Assembly (NCBI GenBank): GCA_002722565.1
Contig: PBMG01000021.1
Coordinates: 100,182-164,181 of the forward strand
Direction: 5' to 3'
Length of the DNA stretch: 64,000 bases
From: Acidimicrobiaceae bacterium
GTDB lineage: Bacteria; Actinomycetota; Acidimicrobiia; Acidimicrobiales; Poriferisodalaceae
The notes under the pieces were generated by a model. That model was not told the origin of the DNA, did not search any database, and was given only the letters and a program-made list of their open reading frames with translations. Position numbers and translations under genes: made by a program. This document shows, in pieces, positions 18,552-28,532 of this stretch; the stretch's first letter is position 1, and the number at the start of each line of letters is the position of its first letter.

Positions 18552-19381
18552 CGGTTTTATCTGCGTCGTGCAGTCGCGTAGCAGTTCCCGACCCTGCTGA
18601 GGTTTCGGCTGCTAACCCCATACACGATGAAAGCGCTACAAGTTATGGGTATGCCGGTGGAATTGTGGCCGGAATACACACCTACGGATGGATGGTTCCT
18701 GCGATTCTCGATTCTCTTGGTACTAGTTGGCTCTCTCACGGGTGGTGCGAGTTCCGCCTTCCCAGACCCGTATATGCAGGCGATGAACTTCTTACGGAAG
18801 TGACACCATCTGCGGATAATTCAGAGGTCGGGTTGATCACACAAAAAGTCCTCTCCGACGGGCGCATCACTATCGAAGGAACTATCGGGTTAGGTGATGC
18901 TCCTTGGATAGACGAATTCAAGCTTCCTAGTAACCGGTCGCCGGTTCCCGAGCCGGAGGACAGACCGTTTCTGGGGTTAAATGAGATTCCAACCGATCTC
19001 GATTATCCGTCAATGTCTGTTCCTTTAACAGCTGACGATGCCAGAGTTTGGATGGCTGAACGAATCCATGACGATGATCCTGCGTGGAGTTCGGGTGATA
19101 CTCCAGTCACTCACCCATCGTGGGTTTTGGGACAAATGACGCCGCTAATCAGACACTCCTATCGAATGCCTGCTGGAGTCCATGCCTCCGGACGCGTGCA
19201 ACATTTAGGGCCTTTTCATGCTGACGGAGATGTAGTGGTGGCTGGGAGATGGGGTGAACTTGAGGTCAGAAAAGGCAAGCCGTGGTCTACAACTGACGCC
19301 GTGTTCATCGATGCTCATGGCTCAGAAGTCGCTCTTGTTCGACAAGTCGCTGTGATTCTTCCACCCCTTACCGCTGATTGA
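18548..19381 (+). CDS. MaoC-like hotdog dehydratase/hydratase
   Basis: The protein has 277 residues with two hotdog-like halves. The first half contains GGIVAGIHTYGWMVPA, where the usual hydratase motif would place Asp and His, and the second half holds THPSWVLGQMTPLIRHSY and strands typical of MaoC or FAS1-type dehydratases. It probably hydrates an enoyl-CoA or enoyl-thioester. Catalytic residues need an alignment. The overlap with the dienelactone hydrolase gene places it in a three-gene unit with that enzyme and the SnoaL protein. Confidence 0.7.
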   Translation: MTVLSASCSRVAVPDPAEVSAANPIHDESATSYGYAGGIVAGIHTYGWMVPAILDSLGTSWLSHGWCEFRLPRPVYAGDELLTEVTPSADNSEVGLITQKVLSDGRITIEGTIGLGDAPWIDEFKLPSNRSPVPEPEDRPFLGLNEIPTDLDYPSMSVPLTADDARVWMAERIHDDDPAWSSGDTPVTHPSWVLGQMTPLIRHSYRMPAGVHASGRVQHLGPFHADGDVVVAGRWGELEVRKGKPWSTTDAVFIDAHGSEVALVRQVAVILPPLTAD

Positions 19382-19445
19382 GCGAGAACGACAGTGCCTA
19401 CATGATGTAGAACGGGCATAGAAAAGCATCCGTGAAGAGGTACCA

Positions 19446-22400
19446 ATGCCTGTAGAAAAGCTCCTGATAGCGAACCGTGGCGAAATTGCTATACGAATAG
19501 CTCGCGCTGCTGGGGATCTGGGAATCGCGAGCGTTGCCACTTTCAGTTCCGACGATCATTTGTCTCTACATAGGCAGGTTTCCGATGAATCAGTGGGGTT
19601 GGAAGGCAGCGGGGTAGCCGCCTACCTGGACATAGATCAGATCGTGGACGTCGCTGTTTCTTCGGGTTGCGACGCCGTTCACCCGGGATACGGTTTTCTA
19701 GCTGAAAACGCCGATTTCGCGCGAGCGTTGGAGACCAAAGGGATCACGTTTGTGGGGCCGCTTTCTGAGCAGTTGGCTTTATTCGGCGACAAGCTCTCAG
19801 CCAGGAATCTAGCGACGCGGCTTGACGTCCCAGTAGTTGCGGCTACTCCAGGTGCAGCCACCTTAGAAGAGGTCGAAGAATTTCTTGCTGAGCATGGGGC
19901 TGTCATGGTTAAAGCTGTGGCGGGAGGTGGCGGCAGAGGGATGCGTGAAGTCCGTCAAGGCCAAGATGTCGCATCAATTTTTGAACGCTGCCAAAGCGAG
20001 GCCCAATCTTCCTTCGGTATTGGCGATCTTTACGCAGAAAAACTTATTGAGGCAGCAAGACACATAGAAGTCCAAATCATCGGAGATGGGTCCTCTGTCA
20101 CTCATCTCGGTGAACGGGAGTGCACCCTACAAAGACAGAACCAGAAGATTATTGAGGTCGCGCCGTCGCCATCAATTAACGCAGAGACCCGTGCCGTGTT
20201 GACTGACGCTGCCACCAAGATGGCTGGTGAAGTCGGCTACTTGGGTTTAGGTACATGGGAATTTTTAGTTGATGCAAACGACCCGACAACCGTGGCCTTT
20301 ATAGAAACCAATGCCCGACTTCAGGTAGAGCACACGGTTACCGAAGAAATCACTGGAGTTGACTTAGTTCGTAGTCAAATCCTTATAGCAGGCGGCGCTT
20401 CGCTAGCTGATTTGCGGTTGCAGCAAACCCAGGCGCCTGAGCCAAAGGGGTTTGCCATTCAATGCCGGGTCAACACTGAAACGATGACTGAAGAGGGCTT
20501 AGCTCGGCCCGCAGGAGGGACGATCTCAGCATTCGAAACTCCCAGTGGGCCCGGGGTCAGAACAGATTCCTATGGTTATCAGGGGTACCCAACGAATCCG
20601 AATTTTGACTCGTTGATTGCAAAGGTAATTGGGTACTCGCCAACTAGTAATTACGAAGACGCAGTGCGACGAGTCAGACGCGCTCTTAGCGAATTCCGTA
20701 TTGAAGGAGTGTCTACCAACATCACCTATCTACTTGCTTTGCTGGACCGGCCAGAGGTACGAGAAAATACTGTAACTACAGGTTTTATAAACATATTCGC
20801 TTCCGAACTCGTTGAGGCAGCCCAGCTAATCTCATTAGATCACTGGTCATCTCTTTCTGCTGATGAAGCGTCAACTGCTCCTCTTGCGGGGGCACAGGTA
20901 AGTAGCGATCCCCTAGCCGTTCTTCAACACGGTGATATAGATCAAAGACAGACGGATAATTCTTCAGCTAAATCAGAGAGCTCCTCATCGGCCGGACCCG
21001 ATGGCACTCAGGCGGTCGAAGCCCCGCTGCAGGGAACGATTATCTCTCTATCCGTAAGTCCGGGAGATGAGGTAGCTATGGGTCAACCTGTAGCTGTTAT
21101 GGAAGCGATGAAAATGGAACATGTCATCGCGTCCACTATGACCGGCATAGTGCGGTCCTTAGGGGTTAGTCAGGGTGACACTATCTATGAAGGTCATCCG
21201 CTTTTGTTTATTGAGGAAGCAGATCTCGATATCGAGAGCGACGAAACCCAAGCAACAGTCGACCTTGACTTCATAAGACCCGATCTGCAGGAAGTCTTTG
21301 ACCGCCATTACAAGGGAATGGATGAGGCAAAGCCGTCGGCTGTCGAGAAAAGACATGGTCGAGGTCACCGAACAGCCCGCGAGAACTTATCTCGTCTAAT
21401 CGACGATGGAACATTCGTCGAGTACGGACCGTTGATGGTGGCGGCGCAACGACGACGGAGAAGCCTCGACGACCTCATCGATAACACCCAAGGCGATGGC
21501 ATGGTCGCAGGAATCGGAAGCGTGAACGGTGCTTTATTTGGTCAAGACGATGCTCAAACAATGGTGATGTCCTATGACTACATGGTTCTAGCTGGAACCC
21601 AAGGGCTCCAGAATCATCGGAAAAAGGATCGGCTCTTCGAATTAGCGGAGCAGAACAAACTTCCGACTGTCCTGCTAGCCGAGGGTGGCGGAGGTCGCCC
21701 TGGTGACACCGATACAGCTGGCGGAGCTGGGCTTGACTGTTGGGCATTCACTTTCTTCGCAAAGCTGTCTGGTTTAGTTCCACTCGTAGGTGTCACAAAT
21801 GGCCGCTGCTTCGCAGGCAATGCCGTACTGCTGGGTTGTTGTGACGTGATTATTGCCACCGAAGGGTCGAACATTGGCATAGGCGGCCCAGCGATGATCG
21901 AAGGGGGTGGACTTGGGGTCTTTCGCCCGGAAGAAGTCGGGCCAGTTGATGTCCAATACCCGAATGGAGTTATCGACATCCTCGTTAAAGATGAAGATGA
22001 AGCGATGGACACGGCTAAGAAATACCTTTCTTATTTCCAAGGGCCAGTCGAAGATTGGGAGGCACCGGATCAGCGATTATTGAGGCATATTGTCCCTGAG
22101 AATCGTCTTCGTGCTTATGACGTTCGCGAGGTCATTGAGACTATGTGTGATGTCGACTCAACCCTTGAAATTCGTAAGGGTTGGGGGCCTGGTTGCATCA
22201 CAACTTTAGCTCGAATCGAGGGCCACCCTGTCGGGATCATCGCTAACAACAACCATCATCTAGGTGGGGCTATAGATGCTGACGTCGGCGATAAGGGCAG
22301 CAGGTTCATGCAACTCTGCGATGCTCATGACATACCGCTGATCTTTTTGTGCGACACGCCAGGAATTATGGTGGGACCTCAAGCCGAGTATGAGGCGACC

Positions 22401-22829
22401 GTTCGTCATGCCAGCCGAATGTTTGTTACTTCAGCCAGCGTAACTGTGCCGTTTATGACCGTTGTATTGCGCAAAGGCTACGGGCTTGGGGCTCAGGCTA
22501 TGGCTGGAGGCAGTTTCAAAGCTCCGGTGTTCTGTGTGGCTTGGCCTACGGGCGAATTTGGCGGGATGGGGCTCGAAGGCTTCGTCAAACTTGGTTACCG
22601 CAAAGAACTTGAATCCATCGAAGACCCAGAAGAGCGAATCGCTTACTACGAAGAGATGGTGGCGAAGCTATACGAGAATGGTAAGGCTGTGAGTACAGCA
22701 ACATTTTTTGAGTTGGATGATGTGATCGATCCAGCGGAAACTCGCACCTGGGTTTCTATGGCTCTGAAGGCAGCTCCAAAACCATCTCCTAGAGACGGAA
22801 AGAAACGTCCCATGGTTGATACTTGGTAG
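19446..22829 (+). CDS. Single-chain acyl-CoA carboxylase (biotin carboxylase + BCCP + carboxyltransferase)
   Basis: This 1127-residue chain has three catalytic parts. Residues 1-460 are biotin carboxylase (glycine-rich GGGGRGMREV, ECTLQRQNQK, ETNARLQVEHTVTEE). Residues about 520-595 are the biotinyl domain with EAMKMEH, so Lys556 is the biotinylation site. Residues about 600-1127 are a carboxyltransferase with both N and C halves (GGGGRPGDTDTAGGAG, FLCDTPGIMVG, GSFKAPVFCVAWPTGEFGGMG). This organisation matches the single-chain long-chain acyl-CoA carboxylases described in mycobacteria. The enzyme carboxylates acetyl-, propionyl- or longer acyl-CoA; specificity is not readable. GAAGAGG precedes the ATG. 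Confidence 0.93.
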   Translation: MPVEKLLIANRGEIAIRIARAAGDLGIASVATFSSDDHLSLHRQVSDESVGLEGSGVAAYLDIDQIVDVAVSSGCDAVHPGYGFLAENADFARALETKGITFVGPLSEQLALFGDKLSARNLATRLDVPVVAATPGAATLEEVEEFLAEHGAVMVKAVAGGGGRGMREVRQGQDVASIFERCQSEAQSSFGIGDLYAEKLIEAARHIEVQIIGDGSSVTHLGERECTLQRQNQKIIEVAPSPSINAETRAVLTDAATKMAGEVGYLGLGTWEFLVDANDPTTVAFIETNARLQVEHTVTEEITGVDLVRSQILIAGGASLADLRLQQTQAPEPKGFAIQCRVNTETMTEEGLARPAGGTISAFETPSGPGVRTDSYGYQGYPTNPNFDSLIAKVIGYSPTSNYEDAVRRVRRALSEFRIEGVSTNITYLLALLDRPEVRENTVTTGFINIFASELVEAAQLISLDHWSSLSADEASTAPLAGAQVSSDPLAVLQHGDIDQRQTDNSSAKSESSSSAGPDGTQAVEAPLQGTIISLSVSPGDEVAMGQPVAVMEAMKMEHVIASTMTGIVRSLGVSQGDTIYEGHPLLFIEEADLDIESDETQATVDLDFIRPDLQEVFDRHYKGMDEAKPSAVEKRHGRGHRTARENLSRLIDDGTFVEYGPLMVAAQRRRRSLDDLIDNTQGDGMVAGIGSVNGALFGQDDAQTMVMSYDYMVLAGTQGLQNHRKKDRLFELAEQNKLPTVLLAEGGGGRPGDTDTAGGAGLDCWAFTFFAKLSGLVPLVGVTNGRCFAGNAVLLGCCDVIIATEGSNIGIGGPAMIEGGGLGVFRPEEVGPVDVQYPNGVIDILVKDEDEAMDTAKKYLSYFQGPVEDWEAPDQRLLRHIVPENRLRAYDVREVIETMCDVDSTLEIRKGWGPGCITTLARIEGHPVGIIANNNHHLGGAIDADVGDKGSRFMQLCDAHDIPLIFLCDTPGIMVGPQAEYEATVRHASRMFVTSASVTVPFMTVVLRKGYGLGAQAMAGGSFKAPVFCVAWPTGEFGGMGLEGFVKLGYRKELESIEDPEERIAYYEEMVAKLYENGKAVSTATFFELDDVIDPAETRTWVSMALKAAPKPSPRDGKKRPMVDTW

Positions 22830-22838
22830 GAGCGCTTT

Positions 22839-25274
22839 TCACTCAAGAAGTTCTGCTACCGCGAGTTCTGCTATTCGGTCACTGTCGTAACCCAAGTTGT
22901 CGGTCAAAACCTCAAAGGTATGTTCTCCAAAAACTGGGCCGGCGTGAGTGACCTCTGCAGGGGTGCGCGATAAGTGGAACCGGGTGCCATCAACAAAGAA
23001 CGGTTCATGAGTTCCGTGAATGACCTCAGCAAATAACCCTCTGTGTGCCATTTGTGGATCAGTCGATAGTTCGGGGGAATTTTGGACAATGTGAGATGCA
23101 ACACCGATCTCCTGTAAGGCCTCCATCAACTCAGCTCCACTTCGTTGGAGTGTCCATGCCGAGATAATTTCGTCGAGTTCTTCATGTCTTTCGTGTCGTT
23201 CTAGGTTCGAAAGGCCCGATATGTCTTCGCGTCCCATTTCTCTTGCTAAGGAAATCCATTGGGAGTCATCTTTGCAAGAGATTGCGATCCAGTTGTCATC
23301 GCCGTTGGTTGGGTAGCCACCCTGGGGCGCAAAGACGTGATCTCGGTTTCCTGCTCGTTCCCATATGTTGCCGTTAACGGAGTACTCCAGAAGAGCCGGC
23401 GACATCAGATGCAAGGCGGCTTCAGCCTGTGATAGGTCAATATATTGGCCTTCACCGGTGCGCCTTTTATGTTCTAGAGCCCCCATGACAGATGCCACAA
23501 GCCAGCGTGGCGATGTGTAATCGGTATATGCGCTAAACGGTCCGCTGGGAGCGCGGTCAGTCCATCCCACCGGATAAAAGAACCCAGAAATTGCAGCAGC
23601 CATGGTACCGAATCCTGCCAGCATCGATAGAGGACCTGTCTGCCCCATAAGACAGCTAGAGGCCATGATCACCCCAGGCTTGCGCTTTGATACTTGGGCA
23701 TAGTCGAGGCCCCAAGCGGTCATAGCTTTAGGGGAGAACGACTCAAGGACGACATCTGCCCAGTCAATGAGGTCCCAGATCACATCGATGGCTTCTGGCT
23801 TCGACAGATCAAGGCTGAGTCCACGTTTTCCAGCATTCATGTTGTGGTAGATGCCCGATTTATCTGGGTCTGCCTCGCCTCCCGGAAAAGGTTCAAGCGT
23901 ACGAACAGCGTCAATCTTGTTTGCCGATTCAACACGAATAATTTCTGCGCCGTAGTCAGCGAGAACGCGAGAAGCGGCTGGACCGGCCATAGCCCACATC
24001 AGATCTAAGATTTTGATTCCTTTAAGTGGCAACTCTTTGGATGGCGACTCGTTTCGGATAGCAACCGATGGAACGCGTGCAGGCTCATTGAGTATTTCAT
24101 GGGTGTGTTCACCCAGTTTCGGTGCTTGACCTAATTTTTGTAGTGGAGTTAGCTCGAATTTTGCAAACGGACCTGGGTAGTCGACGATGACCCCATCGTC
24201 GTGTTCGACAGTCTCCCAATAACTTCGGAAGTCCAACTGTTCACTATTCACGACTTCTTCAGTGGTGGTAATTGGGGTAATTAGCAACCGGCGTTTCATA
24301 GCGGCTTCTAACAACTCGGATTTCGTTTTAGTAGCGAAGAACTTGCCGAGAATCTCTTTTACTCGCTCATATTCTTCGGTTGGCTCCCGCCCATCCAGCA
24401 GCATCATGGCGTACTCAACCCAGTCTTTGTCGCGTGTTGCTTCATCGCAGAAGCCCTCTTCGTGCACCCAGTTCATGAGGTTCTGGGTGAAATAGGCGAA
24501 CGCTTGCCCGAATAAGAAACTCACCGAGGCATAGCCATCTGAGCAGGGCCACATCAGTTGGACACGCGTAGTTCCTAGGTACGCTCCACCCGCCACTCGG
24601 GTAGGGACCGAACCTCCGAGTGGCGTTGCCAACGACATTGATTGGGTGCATTGATTCATTGAATGTTGAGCGGAGACATCAACATGCTGTCCAAGCCCTG
24701 AAGTGGTCTGTCTCTCGAACAGCGCTATCAGAGCAGCTCCTGCTGCTTCTGATGCTGCATTGGCGAAAGCTTGAGGCAGGGTGCCACCTGCGCGCAGCGG
24801 CGAACGATCTTCGTCGCCTGTTAACACCATGTTCCCTGCTGAAGCCTGAATTGTTAGGTCGCTGTATTCCCATCCTGCCTTTGGGCCGGAACTGCCAAAA
24901 GCCGTAATCGAGACGTTAACCAAGTGGCGGTTCAGTTTTTCTATTTGTTGGGGCCCAAGACCAATGGATTCCATGAAGCCATGATCGAAGGACTCGAACA
25001 TGATGTCTGCTCCAGAAATCAGGGTCTCCAGTTGACTGATTCCTTCTTTGGTATCTAGATCTAGGACAACGCTCTTCTTGCCTCTGTTGTAGGACCAATG
25101 TTGAAGAGAGTGATCACCATCATCAATATTTTGGGCGAAGGGCCCAAGGCTTCTGGCACTCGAGCCAGAGGGTGGTTCGACAGCTATTACCTCAGCTCCC
25201 ATTTGAGCCAAAATGAAAGCTGCAAGATGGCCTCGTTCGTCTGTCAGGTCTATGACTCTGTAGTTACTGAGCAC
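22839..25274 (-). CDS. Tandem class III (CaiB/BaiF) CoA transferase
   Basis: This 811-residue protein is two family III CoA transferases fused head to tail. The first (about 1-395) begins VIDLTDERGHLAAFILAQMGAEVI and the second (about 415-811) begins KILDLMWAMAGPAASRVLADYGAEII. Classical members are about 400 residues and work as interlocked dimers, so one chain may replace the dimer. Only the second half has the consensus start L-D-x-x-x-x-x-A-G-P; the first half is divergent there. The GTG at 25274 is preceded by GAGGGGG, which decides the start. The overlap with the next gene region is small and divergent. Confidence 0.88.
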   Translation of the reverse strand: MLSNYRVIDLTDERGHLAAFILAQMGAEVIAVEPPSGSSARSLGPFAQNIDDGDHSLQHWSYNRGKKSVVLDLDTKEGISQLETLISGADIMFESFDHGFMESIGLGPQQIEKLNRHLVNVSITAFGSSGPKAGWEYSDLTIQASAGNMVLTGDEDRSPLRAGGTLPQAFANAASEAAGAALIALFERQTTSGLGQHVDVSAQHSMNQCTQSMSLATPLGGSVPTRVAGGAYLGTTRVQLMWPCSDGYASVSFLFGQAFAYFTQNLMNWVHEEGFCDEATRDKDWVEYAMMLLDGREPTEEYERVKEILGKFFATKTKSELLEAAMKRRLLITPITTTEEVVNSEQLDFRSYWETVEHDDGVIVDYPGPFAKFELTPLQKLGQAPKLGEHTHEILNEPARVPSVAIRNESPSKELPLKGIKILDLMWAMAGPAASRVLADYGAEIIRVESANKIDAVRTLEPFPGGEADPDKSGIYHNMNAGKRGLSLDLSKPEAIDVIWDLIDWADVVLESFSPKAMTAWGLDYAQVSKRKPGVIMASSCLMGQTGPLSMLAGFGTMAAAISGFFYPVGWTDRAPSGPFSAYTDYTSPRWLVASVMGALEHKRRTGEGQYIDLSQAEAALHLMSPALLEYSVNGNIWERAGNRDHVFAPQGGYPTNGDDNWIAISCKDDSQWISLAREMGREDISGLSNLERHERHEELDEIISAWTLQRSGAELMEALQEIGVASHIVQNSPELSTDPQMAHRGLFAEVIHGTHEPFFVDGTRFHLSRTPAEVTHAGPVFGEHTFEVLTDNLGYDSDRIAELAVAELLE

Positions 25275-25352
25275 GAATCCCCCTCTATATCTCCGACTCG
25301 TCACTTGGGACCATACTCCCCTTACGCCATCTGTTCTGACTACGGTGCTGGT

Positions 25353-26276
25353 ATGTCCTTACCGCCACATCGAGTTGACTATTTGCCAATGGCAGATCGG
25401 CCAACTATCTCATGGCCGAATGATGCCAAAGTTGCGCTGTGGGTCGCTCCCAACGTTGAGCACTACGAATACCTCCCGCCAAGAGATGCGCTTCGAAATC
25501 CTTGGCCCAGATCGCCTCACCCTGAGGTGCAAGGCTACTCACACCGCGATTACGGGAATCGGGTCGGTTTCTGGCGGATGTTAGATGTGCTCGATGAACA
25601 CAATGTGCGTTGCACTGCCTCAACAAATTTGGCCATATTCGAGCACTACCCCGATATCGGGAAGGCGATGGCCGACCGCAACTGGGAGATCATGAGCCAT
25701 GGCATATATAACACTCGGTATCTATCTTCACTGACCGAACAAGAGGAACGTGAGTTCTACGTCGACTGCGTCGATACGTTGCGTCGACACACAGGTCAGA
25801 AGCTTAAGGGCATGCTGGGTCCTGCTGTATCCAACACAATTCGTACGCCTGATCTCATGTCCGAGGCTGGGCTTATTTATCATGCTGATTGGCTTCATGA
25901 TGACCAGCCAATACCCATAAAGGTTGAGGGCGGGCCTCTTATCTCAGTTCCGTACAGCATCGAACTGAATGACGTTCCGGTCTTCCTTCAGCATCACGAC
26001 ACAAAAGACTTCGTTGAAATGGTCAAAGCTCAATTCGACACTCTGCACGAAGAGGGCAAGACGTCGGGACGCGTAATGGCGTTGGCTCTTCACCCCTATT
26101 TGATGGGAATGCCTCATCGCATTGAGGGCTTGGAAGAAATTCTGGATTATTTGTTAGGCCGTGACGACGTTTGGCAAGCGACGGCCTCACAGATCGCAGA
26201 ACACTTTATTGATCACCATTATGAAGAGTTTGTGGATCATGCTGAAGTTATCAGCGCGGTGCGCGATGCCAGCTGA
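25353..26276 (+). CDS. PuuE-like polysaccharide deacetylase-fold protein
   Basis: The protein has 307 residues. The NodB-like barrel is evident from VALWVAPNVEHYEYLPP, HRDYGNRVGFWRMLDVL and ALALHPYLMGMPHRI. The metal motif region reads MSHGIYNTRYLS: one His is present, but the second His of the classic H-x3-5-H is missing. This recalls PuuE-type allantoinase relatives, which are reported to work without metal. The ATG at 25353 follows the antisense end of the CoA transferase gene. It overlaps the next, related gene by 11 nt. Confidence 0.8.
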   Translation: MSLPPHRVDYLPMADRPTISWPNDAKVALWVAPNVEHYEYLPPRDALRNPWPRSPHPEVQGYSHRDYGNRVGFWRMLDVLDEHNVRCTASTNLAIFEHYPDIGKAMADRNWEIMSHGIYNTRYLSSLTEQEEREFYVDCVDTLRRHTGQKLKGMLGPAVSNTIRTPDLMSEAGLIYHADWLHDDQPIPIKVEGGPLISVPYSIELNDVPVFLQHHDTKDFVEMVKAQFDTLHEEGKTSGRVMALALHPYLMGMPHRIEGLEEILDYLLGRDDVWQATASQIAEHFIDHHYEEFVDHAEVISAVRDAS

Positions 26277-27180
26277 ACGTTCTTCGGGCATGGACCATTC
26301 CCATTACTCTTATTCCCCTTTGCCGACTAGGGCTCCACTTGTTTGGCCCGAAAACAAACCTTTGGCTCTGGGAGCCCTTGTTCTCCTTGAACACTACGAA
26401 TGGGAACCACCAACAGACGCTTACAGTTTGCGCAACGCCAGTGGTGGACTCATCAAGTTGCCAGCGCCGGATTATGTCCAATTAACCCACCGGGAATACG
26501 GGCATCGAGTAGGTGTTTTCAGGTTGTTGGACACTCTCGAGCACCACGGCATTCCTGCAACCGTTGCCGTTGACAAGGTCACTGCCATTCACTATCCATG
26601 GCTCGTTGACCATCTCATGCAGCGTGGTTGCGAGCTAGTCGGACATGGCGTTGCAGCCAGCCAAATCATCACATCAAAACTTAGCAAGGAAGCTGAAGTT
26701 GAGATTATTGGAAATTCTTTAGACACGTTAGAGAAGGTCACTGGTGCGCGGCCTTCGGGCTGGTTTTCACCCGAAGGAGTTGAGTCACAGCGGACTCCCG
26801 AACTGTTGGCTGCTGCTGGAGTCAGCTATGTGTGTGATTGGCCCAACGACGAGCAGCCCTACAAGATGACGACACCTCTAGGGGACCTCATTTCTCTCCC
26901 TCTTTTTTTAGAGGTGGATGACGAATTTGCTCTTTGGCATCGGCGAGCAAGCCTCGCCAGCTGGGAGAGCATGATCGTGGCTGCTGCTTCGAGACTTCAC
27001 CTTGACGGCCAAACTTCAGCACGCCATATGATGTTGACCTTGCGACCCTGGCTAACTGGACAGCCGTTTCGTATTCGTTCTCTCGACCGTTCACTATCTC
27101 AGATCATGCAACTGGAGGGAATTTGGGCCGCCCAAGGCAATGCTATTGTGCAGGCTTTTCGAGAGTCTCAATTTGGTTAA
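26266..27180 (+). CDS. Second PuuE-like deacetylase-fold protein (degenerate metal site)
   Basis: This 304-residue paralogue of the upstream protein shares VLLEHYEWEPPTDAYSL, THREYGHRVGVFRLLD and LTLRPWLTGQPFRI. At the metal motif it reads ELVGHGVAASQI, again one His and no partner. In the C-terminal ALHPY position it has TLRPW, so a second conserved His is also gone and catalysis by the usual mechanism is unlikely. It may form a heteromer with its neighbour. The start could also be 26290. Its TAA is shared with the convergent monooxygenase gene. Confidence 0.75.
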   Translation: MPAERSSGMDHSHYSYSPLPTRAPLVWPENKPLALGALVLLEHYEWEPPTDAYSLRNASGGLIKLPAPDYVQLTHREYGHRVGVFRLLDTLEHHGIPATVAVDKVTAIHYPWLVDHLMQRGCELVGHGVAASQIITSKLSKEAEVEIIGNSLDTLEKVTGARPSGWFSPEGVESQRTPELLAAAGVSYVCDWPNDEQPYKMTTPLGDLISLPLFLEVDDEFALWHRRASLASWESMIVAAASRLHLDGQTSARHMMLTLRPWLTGQPFRIRSLDRSLSQIMQLEGIWAAQGNAIVQAFRESQFG

Positions 27181-28532
27181 CGGCGCCATGCCCCGGGAAC
27201 GGGTTGCGTTAGCCCTAGGTTGTCCCTCAGCGTGCTACCAGAGTATTCGGTTCTGAATAATCCTCGTCTTTGTAGCTCTGGTACCACTAAATCCACAAAG
27301 TCCTCGAACGCCCCGGGCATATGAGTGCCCGCTATTACAAAGCCATCGCAGGCAGGGGCCGTGAACCATTCTTCGAAGTAGTCAGCAAGCTCAGTTGGAC
27401 CACCTACCACAGGGTGAGCTAGTCGACCTCGTCCGGAGACTTCCACGAAGTCTTTGACGCTCGGGGTTTGGTTTCCTGTTACTTCGATGACTTGATTACG
27501 GATACCTTGAATGCCTGTCATTGCAGCAACGTCTTCTTCTGAAAGCGGCTCTTCGAGCGCCTTCTCAGAGAAGTCGAAATTGAGTCCTTCAGAAAGCAAC
27601 GAGAGATCGTCAATCAAATTGGGAAGCAAATCATAGGCGGCGCGTCGATCTTCGGCTTCCGACATAGTTCGACCCACGACGGGGAAGGTGAGATTCGCGA
27701 TTTTTACCTGGTCAGGGTCGCGGCCATTCGCCTCAATTGCTGATTTCACAGCAACATAATTTTCCTTGGCTCGCGAAAGGCTGGGGTTCGACATGAAAAG
27801 CAGTTCACCCCAACGGGATGCGAACTCGACTCCTCGGCCACTTTGGCCAGCCTGGATAACTACGGGGTGGCCTTGAGGGGTTCGAGGGACAGTGAACGGG
27901 CCTCGTGACCTGTAATGGGGACCTTCATGGTCTAGGCGGTGAACCATATCTCCGCGCGCATATAACCCCGAGGCCCGATCCGCGACGACAGCGTCAGCTT
28001 CCCATGTGTCCCAATGTCCATGGACTATCTCCATAAATTCGTCAGCTTGGTCGTATCGAACGTCGTGGGCAGGAGCCTCATCTAGTCCCATATTTTTGGC
28101 TTCGTTGTCGTTAACCGATGTGACGACGTTCCATGCCGCTCGGCCGCCACTCATGTGGTCAAGTGTTGCGAAAAGTCGTGCCACATGGAAAGGGGGGAAA
28201 TAGGTAGTTGAGTACGTCGCACCTAAGCCCAGGTTCTTGGTAACCATTCCCATGGTTGTAAGAACAGTCACTGCATCTAGCTTCACGCATCTGATGCCGT
28301 TTTCGACGGTATGTCGGTGGTCCCCTCCGTACATATCTGGCATGGCGAGGCGGTCATCAAAGAACCCGAGGTCAAACAGCCCTCTCTCTAACACTTTCGC
28401 TATGTGCTGATAGAAATCGACGCTAGTCACGTCATGCCGAGCTTCGGGGTGACGCCAAGCTGCTGGGATAGTCGTACAGTTCTGAGCTTGGAGGAAGCCG
28501 ACCAATGCTATTTGGCGTTTTGATGCGCTCAC
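27177..28532 (-). CDS. FMN-dependent monooxygenase, NtaA/SnaA/DszA type (LLM family)
   Basis: The protein has 451 residues with the family's LVGFLQAQNCTTIPAAWRHP start, GLGATYSTTYFPPFHVARLFATLDHMSGGRAAWNVVTS-like core (read around residues 125-165) and PVVIQAGQSGRGVEFA in the barrel. These enzymes use reduced FMN from a separate reductase to oxidise chelators, sulphur heterocycles or similar compounds. No flavin reductase gene is adjacent. It overlaps the YqeY gene by 4 nt (ATGA), so the two are translated together. Confidence 0.9.
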   Translation of the reverse strand: MSASKRQIALVGFLQAQNCTTIPAAWRHPEARHDVTSVDFYQHIAKVLERGLFDLGFFDDRLAMPDMYGGDHRHTVENGIRCVKLDAVTVLTTMGMVTKNLGLGATYSTTYFPPFHVARLFATLDHMSGGRAAWNVVTSVNDNEAKNMGLDEAPAHDVRYDQADEFMEIVHGHWDTWEADAVVADRASGLYARGDMVHRLDHEGPHYRSRGPFTVPRTPQGHPVVIQAGQSGRGVEFASRWGELLFMSNPSLSRAKENYVAVKSAIEANGRDPDQVKIANLTFPVVGRTMSEAEDRRAAYDLLPNLIDDLSLLSEGLNFDFSEKALEEPLSEEDVAAMTGIQGIRNQVIEVTGNQTPSVKDFVEVSGRGRLAHPVVGGPTELADYFEEWFTAPACDGFVIAGTHMPGAFEDFVDLVVPELQRRGLFRTEYSGSTLRDNLGLTQPVPGAWRR

